DNA of 64,000 nucleotides from a virus: positions 1-64,000 of IMG/VR virus record IMGVR_UViG_3300021085_000013; one strand, given 5' to 3'. A program made the position numbers and the translations under genes. Numbering within the stretch: the first letter of the stretch is position 1; each line of letters starts with the position of its first letter. The notes under the pieces were generated by a model. The model saw only the letters and a list, made by a program, of their open reading frames with translations, ran no database searches and was not told the DNA's origin. Below, piece by piece: positions 55,610 to 64,000 of the stretch.

Positions 55610-57666
55610 TATATTATTTCTACTTTTCCGTGATACAATAGGGACTCAGTTTCTCCATTCTTTATATTAATATAGAATTTATCTTCAAATTTATTCGTAT
55701 CGGTTTTATCAAATCTAACAGCGGTTGTTTTAGGTATTTTAAAAAACACCTCTCCTAATCCTAAATCTATATTAGGAAATGATGGATCATGTGTCATTCT
55801 TTGTTCCGTAGCACCGCTTTTAATTATTAGTACTATATTTTCTGCACTTACTAATGAAACTGCTTTTTTATCGTCTCCGAATGGTTGTGCAATATTAAAT
55901 TTCACAAAGTTATCAGATACCTTAGATAATGATATCGTAGCTTTACCTTCTTCAAAAAACTTAATGTTATCTAATTCTTCAGATTCTGTTAAATCTGTTG
56001 TAACATTCGTAGCGGATGCTAATATCCCATAAGTGTCTAATGCAACTGGAACATATTTAGTTTCTCCAACACTAGGTCTAATTGAATTAACAAATTGATT
56101 TAACTCTCTATTTACTGTAGTGTTAGGAAGCTTGTTATAAATAATAGTAGGATCTACATTTCTTAGATTAATCTTTTCCATTCTAGTTCCATACTTTTTA
56201 GTATTATAAGAAGTCATGGTCGCAACTTTAATAATTTGAGTATTATCGGTTTCGTTATAAATTCTCATTGTATGTCTTATATAAAAAGAACTGGCAATGC
56301 TAGCATTAAATATGATTGGTCTAAATGGTATTGGAGCTTCATAATTTGCAGTCTGGGTAAATGTCATAGATGAAGTATCTAAAAAATCTAAACCTATTTG
56401 CTCACTGACTTCTATATCATGAAATATTATAATGTCATCACTTGAAGTTTGTATTCTTCCATTAATGTAATTTTCAAAACCTTGTCTAGAACCGTCTTTA
56501 GTTCCATATACTTGAAAATAATCCATGTCTTCTACTTCTTCTATGTTGGCTGCAATATCTAAATATTCATCTTCTCTAGAAACAGTAACGTCAATCGTGT
56601 CTTCGACGTTGATATATTCTACATTTCCTTCTTCAGTTAAGGTGTTTATTAATTTTAAACTTATTTCATAGTTAGTAGAATCTAATATTGCATCTTCGTT
56701 TTCTCCAAAAAATGCGTCGTGAAAATCTTTATTCTTAGTTGAAACATCAAAATAAATTAAAGAAGGTACCTTGATTTGTATGTATTTAGAATATGAAGTA
56801 TCACCTAATACGAATGAATTAGGATTACTTATTTCAAAATTAGAATGATTTAAATAAACTATAGATGTAAAATAATTATAAACCCCTGATTCTCTTTTAA
56901 CTTTTACCTGAAACATAAAACCTTCTTTGCCTCTTGCAGCAAATGAAAATCCTGTTTTTAGATGCAATCTAATCGTGTCATACCAAACATCTCCTACTAT
57001 ATTATCATCCACGTTTGCGAGAGAAGAATCAGTACCGTTCCACTGTGAATTATCTAAATATGCCAGATCATTTTTAAGTAAAGCCCATTTACCATCACTA
57101 TTTGATGGAACCCCATAATATCTTCCAACTTCACCTGTTGCGGTTTTAATACTATTTCCAGTTTCTTGTTCTGGTTCTGCAAATAAAGGGTTAGCTCTAT
57201 TTCCTACATTTATTTCTCCTCCTTTAAATGTATCTCCAGCTAAATTTTCATATGAATATTCAAATCTTCCATTAGTGCCAGGGGTATATACGTATGTATT
57301 ACCTATTAATTGTGTAGTTGAACCATTTATTGTGAAGCCGGCTATATTGTCTATTGTAGAATCTGATAAATTAAATTTATAAGTTTTGCCATTTTTAAGA
57401 ACTAATTGTCTCGATGCGAAGTCATTAATAAAAACATAACCATCTTGTATCTTTACACTGAAGTTAACAACATCTGCTCCTAATTCATGAATCAAGAATC
57501 TAGAGGCTGAATCATTAGATGCCTCTGTGTTTAAAAATTTAAATTGACTTCCATTGTCGTCGTTTTCTATCTTAGCATCATCTACATAATCAATGTTTTG
57601 ATCATGGTACATGAACTCCATTAGAATGTCGTCATCTAGTCTTAAGAATTTGGATGATTGTGCCAT
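55609..57666 (-). CDS. Large beta-rich tail or baseplate protein, 685 aa
   Basis: The protein is Asn/Thr/Ser-rich with many alternating beta segments, no cysteines of note and no membrane segment; this is typical of tail or baseplate proteins. The first 25 residues (FLRLDDDILMEFMYHDQ) look like a short helical lead. No named family is recognised. It lies between a tube-like gene and the spanin-like gene, with the tail fibres after that, supporting a virion role. Confidence 0.6.
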   Translation of the reverse strand: MAQSSKFLRLDDDILMEFMYHDQNIDYVDDAKIENDDNGSQFKFLNTEASNDSASRFLIHELGADVVNFSVKIQDGYVFINDFASRQLVLKNGKTYKFNLSDSTIDNIAGFTINGSTTQLIGNTYVYTPGTNGRFEYSYENLAGDTFKGGEINVGNRANPLFAEPEQETGNSIKTATGEVGRYYGVPSNSDGKWALLKNDLAYLDNSQWNGTDSSLANVDDNIVGDVWYDTIRLHLKTGFSFAARGKEGFMFQVKVKRESGVYNYFTSIVYLNHSNFEISNPNSFVLGDTSYSKYIQIKVPSLIYFDVSTKNKDFHDAFFGENEDAILDSTNYEISLKLINTLTEEGNVEYINVEDTIDVTVSREDEYLDIAANIEEVEDMDYFQVYGTKDGSRQGFENYINGRIQTSSDDIIIFHDIEVSEQIGLDFLDTSSMTFTQTANYEAPIPFRPIIFNASIASSFYIRHTMRIYNETDNTQIIKVATMTSYNTKKYGTRMEKINLRNVDPTIIYNKLPNTTVNRELNQFVNSIRPSVGETKYVPVALDTYGILASATNVTTDLTESEELDNIKFFEEGKATISLSKVSDNFVKFNIAQPFGDDKKAVSLVSAENIVLIIKSGATEQRMTHDPSFPNIDLGLGEVFFKIPKTTAVRFDKTDTNKFEDKFYINIKNGETESLLYHGKVEII

Positions 57667-57681
57667 TGTTTATTTATTATT

Positions 57682-58503
57682 TTAAAATCTAAGAAATTTA
57701 GGTGACCAGTATACTCCTATACCGATTGATGGACCAGTACTTATAACTTGATTGTTATTCAAATTAATTCCATATTGAAATCCAACACCAATAGACCACC
57801 CTGCTTTTTTCTCATATTTATTATTTAATCTATCGTTAACTAAGTTTATATTTTCTATATTAGTGAACGTTACTCCTTTATATGGAGTTGTAATTTTAAG
57901 TCTGTCAAATCCTTCTTCATTAATGATGGCAGCACTTAAACCTATTCCCTGTATAATATCAAATCTAGAAGAGAATAAATTATAATTAGTGCTATCCTTT
58001 AAAAGAGATATACTTCCTTGAAATCTTCTCCAGTTATATTTATCAAACTCCCACTTATCGTTTACGTCAACTGTTATCGTATCTATATTATTTATAGAAT
58101 CTGTATCTACCGTTACAACTCCATTCGCGTTTATTATCGAATCTTTTACGTTTAGTGTTGTTGAAAGTAAATTATTAACATTTTCTAATTCGTTATTAAT
58201 ATTTAATTGATTAGCATATTTAGAAACTAGTTTTTTATTGCTTTCAGTTAAAGTGTTTACATCATACTCAAAGGATCTTATACTAGAAACTAATTCTTTA
58301 TTTTTATTCTTTTCAATTATAATAGTATCTTGCGTCGCCTTATAGTTATTAAGATTTCTATCTGAAACCTGCTGAACCTGAACTATCTCTCTTTTTAAAT
58401 TTTGATTAGAATTACATTGTTGTAAAAGACAGAACACCAAAATCGCAAGTCCTCCGAAAAGAATTGCGTTTTTGTAAAGTTTATATGTGTTCAGTATATT
58501 CAT
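57682..58503 (-). CDS. Membrane-anchored coiled-coil protein, spanin-like
   Basis: A single N-terminal membrane helix (ILFGGLAILVFCLL at 14-27) follows a short basic end. A long coiled coil spans about 30-125, and the last 80 residues form glycine-rich beta strands (WSIGVGFQYGI, GPSIGIGVYWSP) that resemble outer-membrane beta segments. This architecture occurs in Bacteroidota phage proteins placed near lysis genes and would span from inner to outer membrane. A Cys at 30 lies in LLQQC, which is not a good lipobox. No endolysin or holin is visible beside it, so the lysis role is inferred. Confidence 0.55.
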   Translation of the reverse strand: MNILNTYKLYKNAILFGGLAILVFCLLQQCNSNQNLKREIVQVQQVSDRNLNNYKATQDTIIIEKNKNKELVSSIRSFEYDVNTLTESNKKLVSKYANQLNINNELENVNNLLSTTLNVKDSIINANGVVTVDTDSINNIDTITVDVNDKWEFDKYNWRRFQGSISLLKDSTNYNLFSSRFDIIQGIGLSAAIINEEGFDRLKITTPYKGVTFTNIENINLVNDRLNNKYEKKAGWSIGVGFQYGINLNNNQVISTGPSIGIGVYWSPKFLRF

Positions 58504-58519
58504 ATATTAAATCTAAATT

Positions 58520-61500
58520 TTATCCTGAGAACTCTCCGGTTCCGTCGCCGTTTTCTGCGCCACCGTTTGTGTTTGTTGCCTTTTTATTATTTCCTCCAAG
58601 AGGCTGTATGTTACCCGGTGCCTGTGTGGCCCAATTTGAAGCATTACTACTGTCGGTGTATTGACCTCCGTTGGCATATAAAAAATGTCCAAATAAAAGA
58701 GCAATATTATCTCCTGGATTTGATGCATTATAATTTAGAATTTGATCTACTACTGACGAATCTAAAAGAACCTTAAATTCCACTGTTTGATATCTTCTAA
58801 ACATGATGTCTTCTTGTCCAAACCTCCATGAATGTGAATCCATGAAAGAAGTACCCGCTGCTTCTGTACTACCCACAGTCACATTATATCCTCCTTGTAG
58901 AGCCGTTCTACCTCCCATATAATTGAATCCATATTCGTATGGACCATACGGATTCGTACCGCTATTATTATTTCCTGTACCTCTAGCTTGGCCGTCGTCA
59001 TAATGTACAGCTCTCCAATGATCATCTCCTTCGTCGTATGTATATGGATCTAAATATTGTACAACATCATTTGCCGTAATACCTAGAGAGGGGTATTGTG
59101 ATTGTATTTCTGATAGGTTAAACGTAGTTATCACAGGTAATAAAATTTGATCTGCCGCACTATTCCCATTATTGGTTATAGGGTCGATTGCAACCTGTAT
59201 AGGCTGGGTGTATATTCCTTTACGACTAACTAGTGAATCTCCTGCAGAAATTGTCATAGCCGGAGGATAAATTCTTGAGATGTATGATTCACTATCATAC
59301 CATTCGTCATCAGCTAAAGCATTTCCAGTTCTATCTGAATCATAACATCCGGAAAATGAGTCTGGATACATTCCACCTCCACTTGGATTTGGAAAGTTAA
59401 CCCATGGAGTCGCCGGATATTGCGCATCATAGCTGCTAATTGCATTCTCATTAGAATCCGGTAATCTTACGAAATATCCCTCCACAGCAGAAAGGTTTGA
59501 AATTCCGCGCCATGATGAATCTGCTAACCTAGCTCCAACTGGATTAGGATATGCTGCGGAAGGCGTTACAGTGTTTCCATATATGTCAGTGACACTAGAA
59601 GTTGAAACGCTCGTTAACATTGGATTTATAGTATACCAATGTCCGGTTAGACTGTAGCCGACGCCATCTGCATAATAAAATACATCACCTGCTACATAAG
59701 TAGCTCCGGTGCTAAAAGTACCTCTGTCATTCCATGTTCCAGTAACAAATGCTGGAGATGGTACTGCGTATGGTGTTGATGTAGGCTGATTTGGATTTGG
59801 CAACCTATATTCGTTCCAATTAACAAACCATGAATAATGATCTAGTGATGAATAAAAACCCAAAAGATTACTGTTATCGTTATCACTACCTGTTTGGTAC
59901 CATGCTTTTCCTTTCATTTGCACAGTTAAAATTAAATTTTCACCATACTCTAAATTATGCGATCCTATTGTGTCAACCACATAAGTAAAATCACTTTCAT
60001 CATGATCTAATATTTTTACACTTCCGAATCTATACCTAAGTTGTTTAGTCAATGCCTGGTCAGCTGTTGGTTGAGATGTGTCCATTCTAGTTTGCTCCAT
60101 TGCAAACTCATATTGTGCATTAACTGGGGCCATCGATGGCTTTTGCCATCCAAGTACGCCACCGCTCTCTGGATCTACACCGCCTCCACTTAAAATAGTG
60201 GATTTGGTGGCATTAAAGAAATCTATTGTTGCCGGTGGAGCTCCTGCTGCTTTAAAGTAGAATCCAGGTAGACCTAAATAAATAAGTTGTGGAGTTCTAA
60301 CAATTTTATAAACTATATGATCTTCGGGTATGCTTGATGGTTCTGCCATTCCGACCGATTCATCACCTGTTACATAAGTATCTGTAAGAGTACTTCCATT
60401 TTGATTCATTGTTGCATAACTTCCTCCTAATACATTAAGAGCAACCGGTCCTGAAGTAGTATTACCGTCAGGTGTTGTTATACTATAATTAAACGAATTT
60501 AAATTTGGAACCGTATACGATTCTCCATTTTGACCTACCCATGTTTCACCATTACAGAGATACCATCCTTCATATTCAGTACCTGCAATCCCTGCTCCAA
60601 TTTCTATCTCTATATTATCCGGATTTGTTCCACTATCAATATATGTTTGAATGTTCTGAGACTGTATAAAGTTATTTGTATCTTCGTAAATAGAAGGTAA
60701 GAATGATATTATCGTTCCTATTGGTATTCCTGCTCCAATTTCTTCAGGTGTTTTAAAACCTATCGTACCATCATTATCTAGAGAAACTGCTATTTTTCCT
60801 GCAGCGGGATCAGTTCCTGGGGTAGAACTAGGACCTATGTCTATTTTAAATATTGATCCAACAAAATGAGCACTTCCTGTAGAAACAAAATTACCAGTAA
60901 ACAATGCACCATTATTAGCGTCCATTGTTAATATGTTGTTATCGCTTAAATCTTTAAATTTAAAAGAATCAGCTCTATAGTTTATATTTTTTTGAACACC
61001 TGTAGTCTCATTAAACCCAATATTTAAATTATATCTGTTTAGTGAATTACCATAGCTTGCATCAAAGTAAGTATCTGTTGTTAAATCAAAATCAGCATAT
61101 ATTCCTTGTGAATTATTAGAAACTAATCTAATATTAGAATCTACATATTGGTCGTTTTTATTTACTACTAATTGTGCTCTATATATAGGAGAACTGGAAT
61201 TTTGAATATCACCATATTCTGGATAATCGGTTGTAAATCCTAATAATACAGTAGGTGAATGATCATTCTGTGTACTGCTAATAGTATCGACTGGAACTAT
61301 TGTTTGTATATTTAAGCCTGATGTTTGATACACTACACCATCTTTCCAGAAATTAGAAACAGATGTATTAATAGGTCCTTGAGGACCTTGATCTCCACCA
61401 GTACCCTGAGGGCCTTGATCACCAGCCACACCTTGCATCCCAGTTTCTCCAATTGGACCAGTAGATCCCATTGGACCACCTCCATTGGCAACTAATTGAT

Positions 61501-61579
61501 CAAAATTATAATTAATTTTATCAAGTCTTTCCTGTTGCGAATCAGATTCTAATATCTGTTTTAAATTTGGTATAGGCAT
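58520..61579 (-). CDS. Tail fibre protein with collagen-like and collar-like domains
   Basis: After a short N-terminal coiled lead (residues 1-33) comes a collagen-like run of Gly-x-y triplets at about 35-68, which would trimerise. A tail-collar-like domain follows near 280-400 (PIGTIISFLPS, then GWYLCNGETW and VPNLNSF). The remaining 600 residues are Gly/Ser/Asn/Tyr-rich beta sequence suited to receptor binding, ending in a Gly/Asn-rich tail. Length 1019. A paralogous collar-like segment lies in the next gene upstream. A late-type motif is 34 bases before the start. Confidence 0.82.
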   Translation of the reverse strand: MPIPNLKQILESDSQQERLDKINYNFDQLVANGGGPMGSTGPIGETGMQGVAGDQGPQGTGGDQGPQGPINTSVSNFWKDGVVYQTSGLNIQTIVPVDTISSTQNDHSPTVLLGFTTDYPEYGDIQNSSSPIYRAQLVVNKNDQYVDSNIRLVSNNSQGIYADFDLTTDTYFDASYGNSLNRYNLNIGFNETTGVQKNINYRADSFKFKDLSDNNILTMDANNGALFTGNFVSTGSAHFVGSIFKIDIGPSSTPGTDPAAGKIAVSLDNDGTIGFKTPEEIGAGIPIGTIISFLPSIYEDTNNFIQSQNIQTYIDSGTNPDNIEIEIGAGIAGTEYEGWYLCNGETWVGQNGESYTVPNLNSFNYSITTPDGNTTSGPVALNVLGGSYATMNQNGSTLTDTYVTGDESVGMAEPSSIPEDHIVYKIVRTPQLIYLGLPGFYFKAAGAPPATIDFFNATKSTILSGGGVDPESGGVLGWQKPSMAPVNAQYEFAMEQTRMDTSQPTADQALTKQLRYRFGSVKILDHDESDFTYVVDTIGSHNLEYGENLILTVQMKGKAWYQTGSDNDNSNLLGFYSSLDHYSWFVNWNEYRLPNPNQPTSTPYAVPSPAFVTGTWNDRGTFSTGATYVAGDVFYYADGVGYSLTGHWYTINPMLTSVSTSSVTDIYGNTVTPSAAYPNPVGARLADSSWRGISNLSAVEGYFVRLPDSNENAISSYDAQYPATPWVNFPNPSGGGMYPDSFSGCYDSDRTGNALADDEWYDSESYISRIYPPAMTISAGDSLVSRKGIYTQPIQVAIDPITNNGNSAADQILLPVITTFNLSEIQSQYPSLGITANDVVQYLDPYTYDEGDDHWRAVHYDDGQARGTGNNNSGTNPYGPYEYGFNYMGGRTALQGGYNVTVGSTEAAGTSFMDSHSWRFGQEDIMFRRYQTVEFKVLLDSSVVDQILNYNASNPGDNIALLFGHFLYANGGQYTDSSNASNWATQAPGNIQPLGGNNKKATNTNGGAENGDGTGEFSG

Positions 61580-61612
61580 TACTTAAATCTTTATTTATTT
61601 AGTATATATCTT

Positions 61613-61620
61613 AATTTATT
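61613..61620 (-). promoter_or_regulatory. Late-promoter-like motif (GATATATA)
   Basis: TTAAGATATATACTAAA lies 34 bases before the tail-fibre gene. Confidence 0.5.
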
Positions 61621-61623
61621 TCT

Positions 61624-64000
61624 TTAGTCTATCGGCATTATTGTTGGGCTATCCCCGGTCATATCTTCGTCATAATACAATTCTACATTAACGTTGCTTC
61701 CACCTATTGCATTTTGCCCAGACTGTTGCCATGATTCAACAAACTCTAGAGAAAACTCCCAATTATCGCTAAGGCTTGTATTTCCAGGAATACTACCCAT
61801 AGGCAGCCATGCATTTCCACCGCCGCCAGTTGGGGATAAACATGACCCACCGCCCGTGAATATCCAATTGTTAGATGGGTTATCCTGAACACATCCATTG
61901 TTGGAACCATTACCAATAATACCTTTAATAAATTCAAATTTATATCCTGCAGCATCCGGATCCTGTATTTTAAGGAATAAGTATACTGTATTACTAAAGT
62001 TATTAACTATTCTACCGTGCGTCATAACTGAATCTCCGGCCTGATCACCTATCGCTGGATACGATGAAGGCGAGTCATTATCGCTATTATAGTATATTGA
62101 TCCTGAAGGTGGTGGAGGCGGTCCGCCACAGCTTTCTGGCATACCAGTGAAACCTGAGTCTGTGCCTATGTTCCAATATACTGAATCTTGTTTCTGCCCT
62201 TCTCCTATTAAAGGGAAGGCATTTGTCATGTTAGGTGATGATGTGTTATCTAATACCTTCTGTAATGGATATTTTCCTAAATCCTGAACAGAGCTTAAAC
62301 CTACGATAGGAGATTGTCCTAATGGAACGTAAATTTTTACGTTTTCTCCAAGATGACCTCGAACACTATTATCTAAATCAGTTTGATTATCATTAGATGC
62401 AAATTCATTATTATAATTAAATCTTTCTGTCATTGATGTAGGGTAATCTCCACTAAAGAAACATACATGTTTATTAATACCATCGCATACTGCAGTTGAT
62501 GCTCCGGCTCCTGATGCTAATGTAAATTTAGTAGACCACAAATGAAAGTTACCGTGTAGAGTTTCTCCTAAGAATCCATTCTCAGATGGTCCACCCCAAT
62601 ATTTAGATAGTGTAGGGTAATATGAATTTCCCGTATAAGGATCTCCATTGTATGTAAATGCATCTGTATATGCTATTGATCTGTACCATCCCTGCGCCGG
62701 TTTAACTATTTGATTATCGTTATCTACTTTCCATATATGGGTGGCATAATCATCATACCATTCCCATGTATTTTGGCTCGTTGAAGCCGGGTGATTATCA
62801 TAATTAAATGAACAATAATATTCTGTTATAGTGGCGTTTGAATAGACACTTCTTCCGGAAGCAATACCTCCATTATTTATCGCATCAATAATAGTTTGTT
62901 CTGTCACAGGGTCTCCAGATTGATTGCTACTATTACCGGCAGACTTTCCAAACATATAGTCCTTGTCTCCTTCTACGTCTTTTATAGATTCTCCGTATGC
63001 AAAATATTTATTTTGAGGATTTGCATAAACACTATCTCCACTCGTGATTCCTTGTCCGTAAATATATTTTTTAGATTGTCCATCGATGTGAATATAACAA
63101 TCCTGTAACTCTATTCCATTTTTGTAAAATCTTTCTCCAGCATTTGAGCTTCCACCCCATTCTTGTGAAATTGATTGACCATTTTGTCCTCCGGTCCATT
63201 GTAGAGAATCAGTGGCTTTAGTAGCAGCATAAAGGGCTGAGACATCTTTTAGTGTTCCACCATAATTGCTATTTTCTATTGGATGCCAAGACGCACTTAC
63301 TCCATTTAAAGTTATTCCAGAATTATCATTACCCCATTCATACCCGACGCTCCCGAGTCTAATTATAGAAACTTGATCACCCATTTTATCATACATGTTA
63401 TGGTTTTCATCAGCTGAATTACTTTGGAGAAGATATACATAATTTGGATTAGCATTAGGATAACCATTAATTACACTATCCGATACACCAGCTCCCATTC
63501 CAGCTCCATAAAGACCACCTAGTAATACATGTTGCTGGTGTACAAGTGTACCATTATTGACGTTATCTGTTCCATCTGGGGAAATTCCGGAAATATTATA
63601 TTCAAATGTCATAATATCTGGAGTAGCATACGATATACCACCTCCATCTCCCCATGCTTGGCCGTGACATAAATACCATCCAGAATACATACCATATCCT
63701 GCTCCAAAGTTAGATGAGAAATTATGTGCACCATTACTGTAACCTATATAAGAGGTAGTGGAGTCGTTTAAGTAAAAGTTTTGATTAAATATGTCAACGG
63801 GTATCTTTGTTATACTACCAAGCGGCATTGAATTAAATACAATTCCCGGGTTAATCCAACTTACAGTTCCTTCTGTATCTGCAGATATTAATACGTTATT
63901 AGTATTTGCAAGCACGTCGTATTTTATATTACCTACTGTAAACTTTATTTCTTGACCATTACTTTCTACTTTTATTTTTTCTTCAAAGTTAGAAAGAGTT
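61624..64000 (-). CDS. Tail fibre protein with collar-like domain, cut by the window edge
   Basis: The frame stays open past 63915 to the right edge (reading ...NFEEKIKVESNGQEIKF before VLANTNN), so the true start is outside the window and at least 792 residues are visible. A collar-like domain is near the visible N-terminus: GSITKIPVDIFNQ, then GWYLCHGQAWGDG and YATPDIMTFEYNISG. This parallels the domain in the downstream fibre gene. The rest is Gly/Ser/Asn/Tyr-rich with a PPPPSGS linker near the C-terminus and no transmembrane segment. A receptor-binding or short-fibre role is inferred. Confidence 0.78.
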   Translation of the reverse strand, partial: TLSNFEEKIKVESNGQEIKFTVGNIKYDVLANTNNVLISADTEGTVSWINPGIVFNSMPLGSITKIPVDIFNQNFYLNDSTTSYIGYSNGAHNFSSNFGAGYGMYSGWYLCHGQAWGDGGGISYATPDIMTFEYNISGISPDGTDNVNNGTLVHQQHVLLGGLYGAGMGAGVSDSVINGYPNANPNYVYLLQSNSADENHNMYDKMGDQVSIIRLGSVGYEWGNDNSGITLNGVSASWHPIENSNYGGTLKDVSALYAATKATDSLQWTGGQNGQSISQEWGGSSNAGERFYKNGIELQDCYIHIDGQSKKYIYGQGITSGDSVYANPQNKYFAYGESIKDVEGDKDYMFGKSAGNSSNQSGDPVTEQTIIDAINNGGIASGRSVYSNATITEYYCSFNYDNHPASTSQNTWEWYDDYATHIWKVDNDNQIVKPAQGWYRSIAYTDAFTYNGDPYTGNSYYPTLSKYWGGPSENGFLGETLHGNFHLWSTKFTLASGAGASTAVCDGINKHVCFFSGDYPTSMTERFNYNNEFASNDNQTDLDNSVRGHLGENVKIYVPLGQSPIVGLSSVQDLGKYPLQKVLDNTSSPNMTNAFPLIGEGQKQDSVYWNIGTDSGFTGMPESCGGPPPPPSGSIYYNSDNDSPSSYPAIGDQAGDSVMTHGRIVNNFSNTVYLFLKIQDPDAAGYKFEFIKGIIGNGSNNGCVQDNPSNNWIFTGGGSCLSPTGGGGNAWLPMGSIPGNTSLSDNWEFSLEFVESWQQSGQNAIGGSNVNVELYYDEDMTGDSPTIMPID

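Noticed and set aside
1-64000. tRNA genes, insertion sequences or attachment sites
   Set aside because: Looking through the gaps between genes, I saw no cloverleaf-like segments, transposase genes or long direct or inverted repeats; a tRNA search program would be needed to exclude them fully.

Overview
This window is a piece of a T4-like (myovirus) phage genome. It carries the T4 core set for replication, recombination, late transcription, capsid and tail, nearly all on the minus strand. The host is probably a member of the Bacteroidota. That is an inference from the low GC content, A-rich translation starts without clear Shine-Dalgarno sequences, and a spanin-like gene of a type seen in Bacteroidota phages. 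The terminase, tail sheath, tube and most baseplate genes must lie outside the window.

Layout by coordinate. 1-4.1 kb: a truncated structural gene, a possible gp62-like gene, the 5' nuclease and clamp loader gp44, with a lone plus-strand gene at 4.2-4.7 kb. 4.7-12 kb: head module (lysine/glutamate-rich accessory protein, gp23 capsid, gp21 protease fused to a gp22-like scaffold, a gp67/68-like core protein, gp20 portal). 12-16.4 kb: gp4, sigma factor gp55, a gp15-like tail protein and a AAA+ ATPase. 16.4-30.4 kb: gp46/gp47, a gp33-like protein, gp41 helicase, a 2OG oxygenase, UvsX, clamp gp45, ribonucleotide reductase and a DNA polymerase split into two genes 3.9 kb apart. 30.4-35.8 kb: accessory metabolism (NTP pyrophosphohydrolase, glycosyltransferase, sugar-nucleotide enzymes, methylglyoxal synthase). 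35.8-49.3 kb: a 13.5-kb block of large proteins that look like internal head cargo. 49.4-54.7 kb: UvsW, UvsY, gp61 primase, gp32 and a RuvC-like resolvase. 54.6-64 kb: a small internal head protein, tail/baseplate proteins, a spanin candidate and two tail-fibre proteins with collar-like domains.

The most unusual system is the cargo block. About ten proteins start with, or contain, a motif like the capsid-targeting sequence of T4 internal proteins (F-x-x-[FY]-[ILV]-x-E). Several also carry repeated internal E-S-x-h-x-E-[A/G] sites that match the known T4 gp21 protease preference (hydrophobic-x-Glu, cut after Glu). In the 1072-residue and 708-residue proteins these sites divide the chain into modules, mostly of about 65-180 residues. 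In another protein one site lies exactly between an RNA/DNA-ligase-like domain and an NMN-adenylyltransferase-like domain. I infer that these are polyproteins packaged in the prohead and cut by gp21 into many small injected proteins and enzymes.

Two promoter-like motifs recur. RGATATATA lies about 20-35 bases (in two cases about 100) before head, tail and cargo genes and fits late transcription by gp55. GTATAAT or GTAGAAT lies before several replication and regulatory genes. Rho-independent terminators follow gp23, the 250-residue gene at 13.5 kb, nrdA, the polymerase N-part, the 71-residue gene at 33.5 kb and two cargo genes. I saw no tRNA, CRISPR array or insertion sequence, and no gene-free stretch longer than 300 bases.
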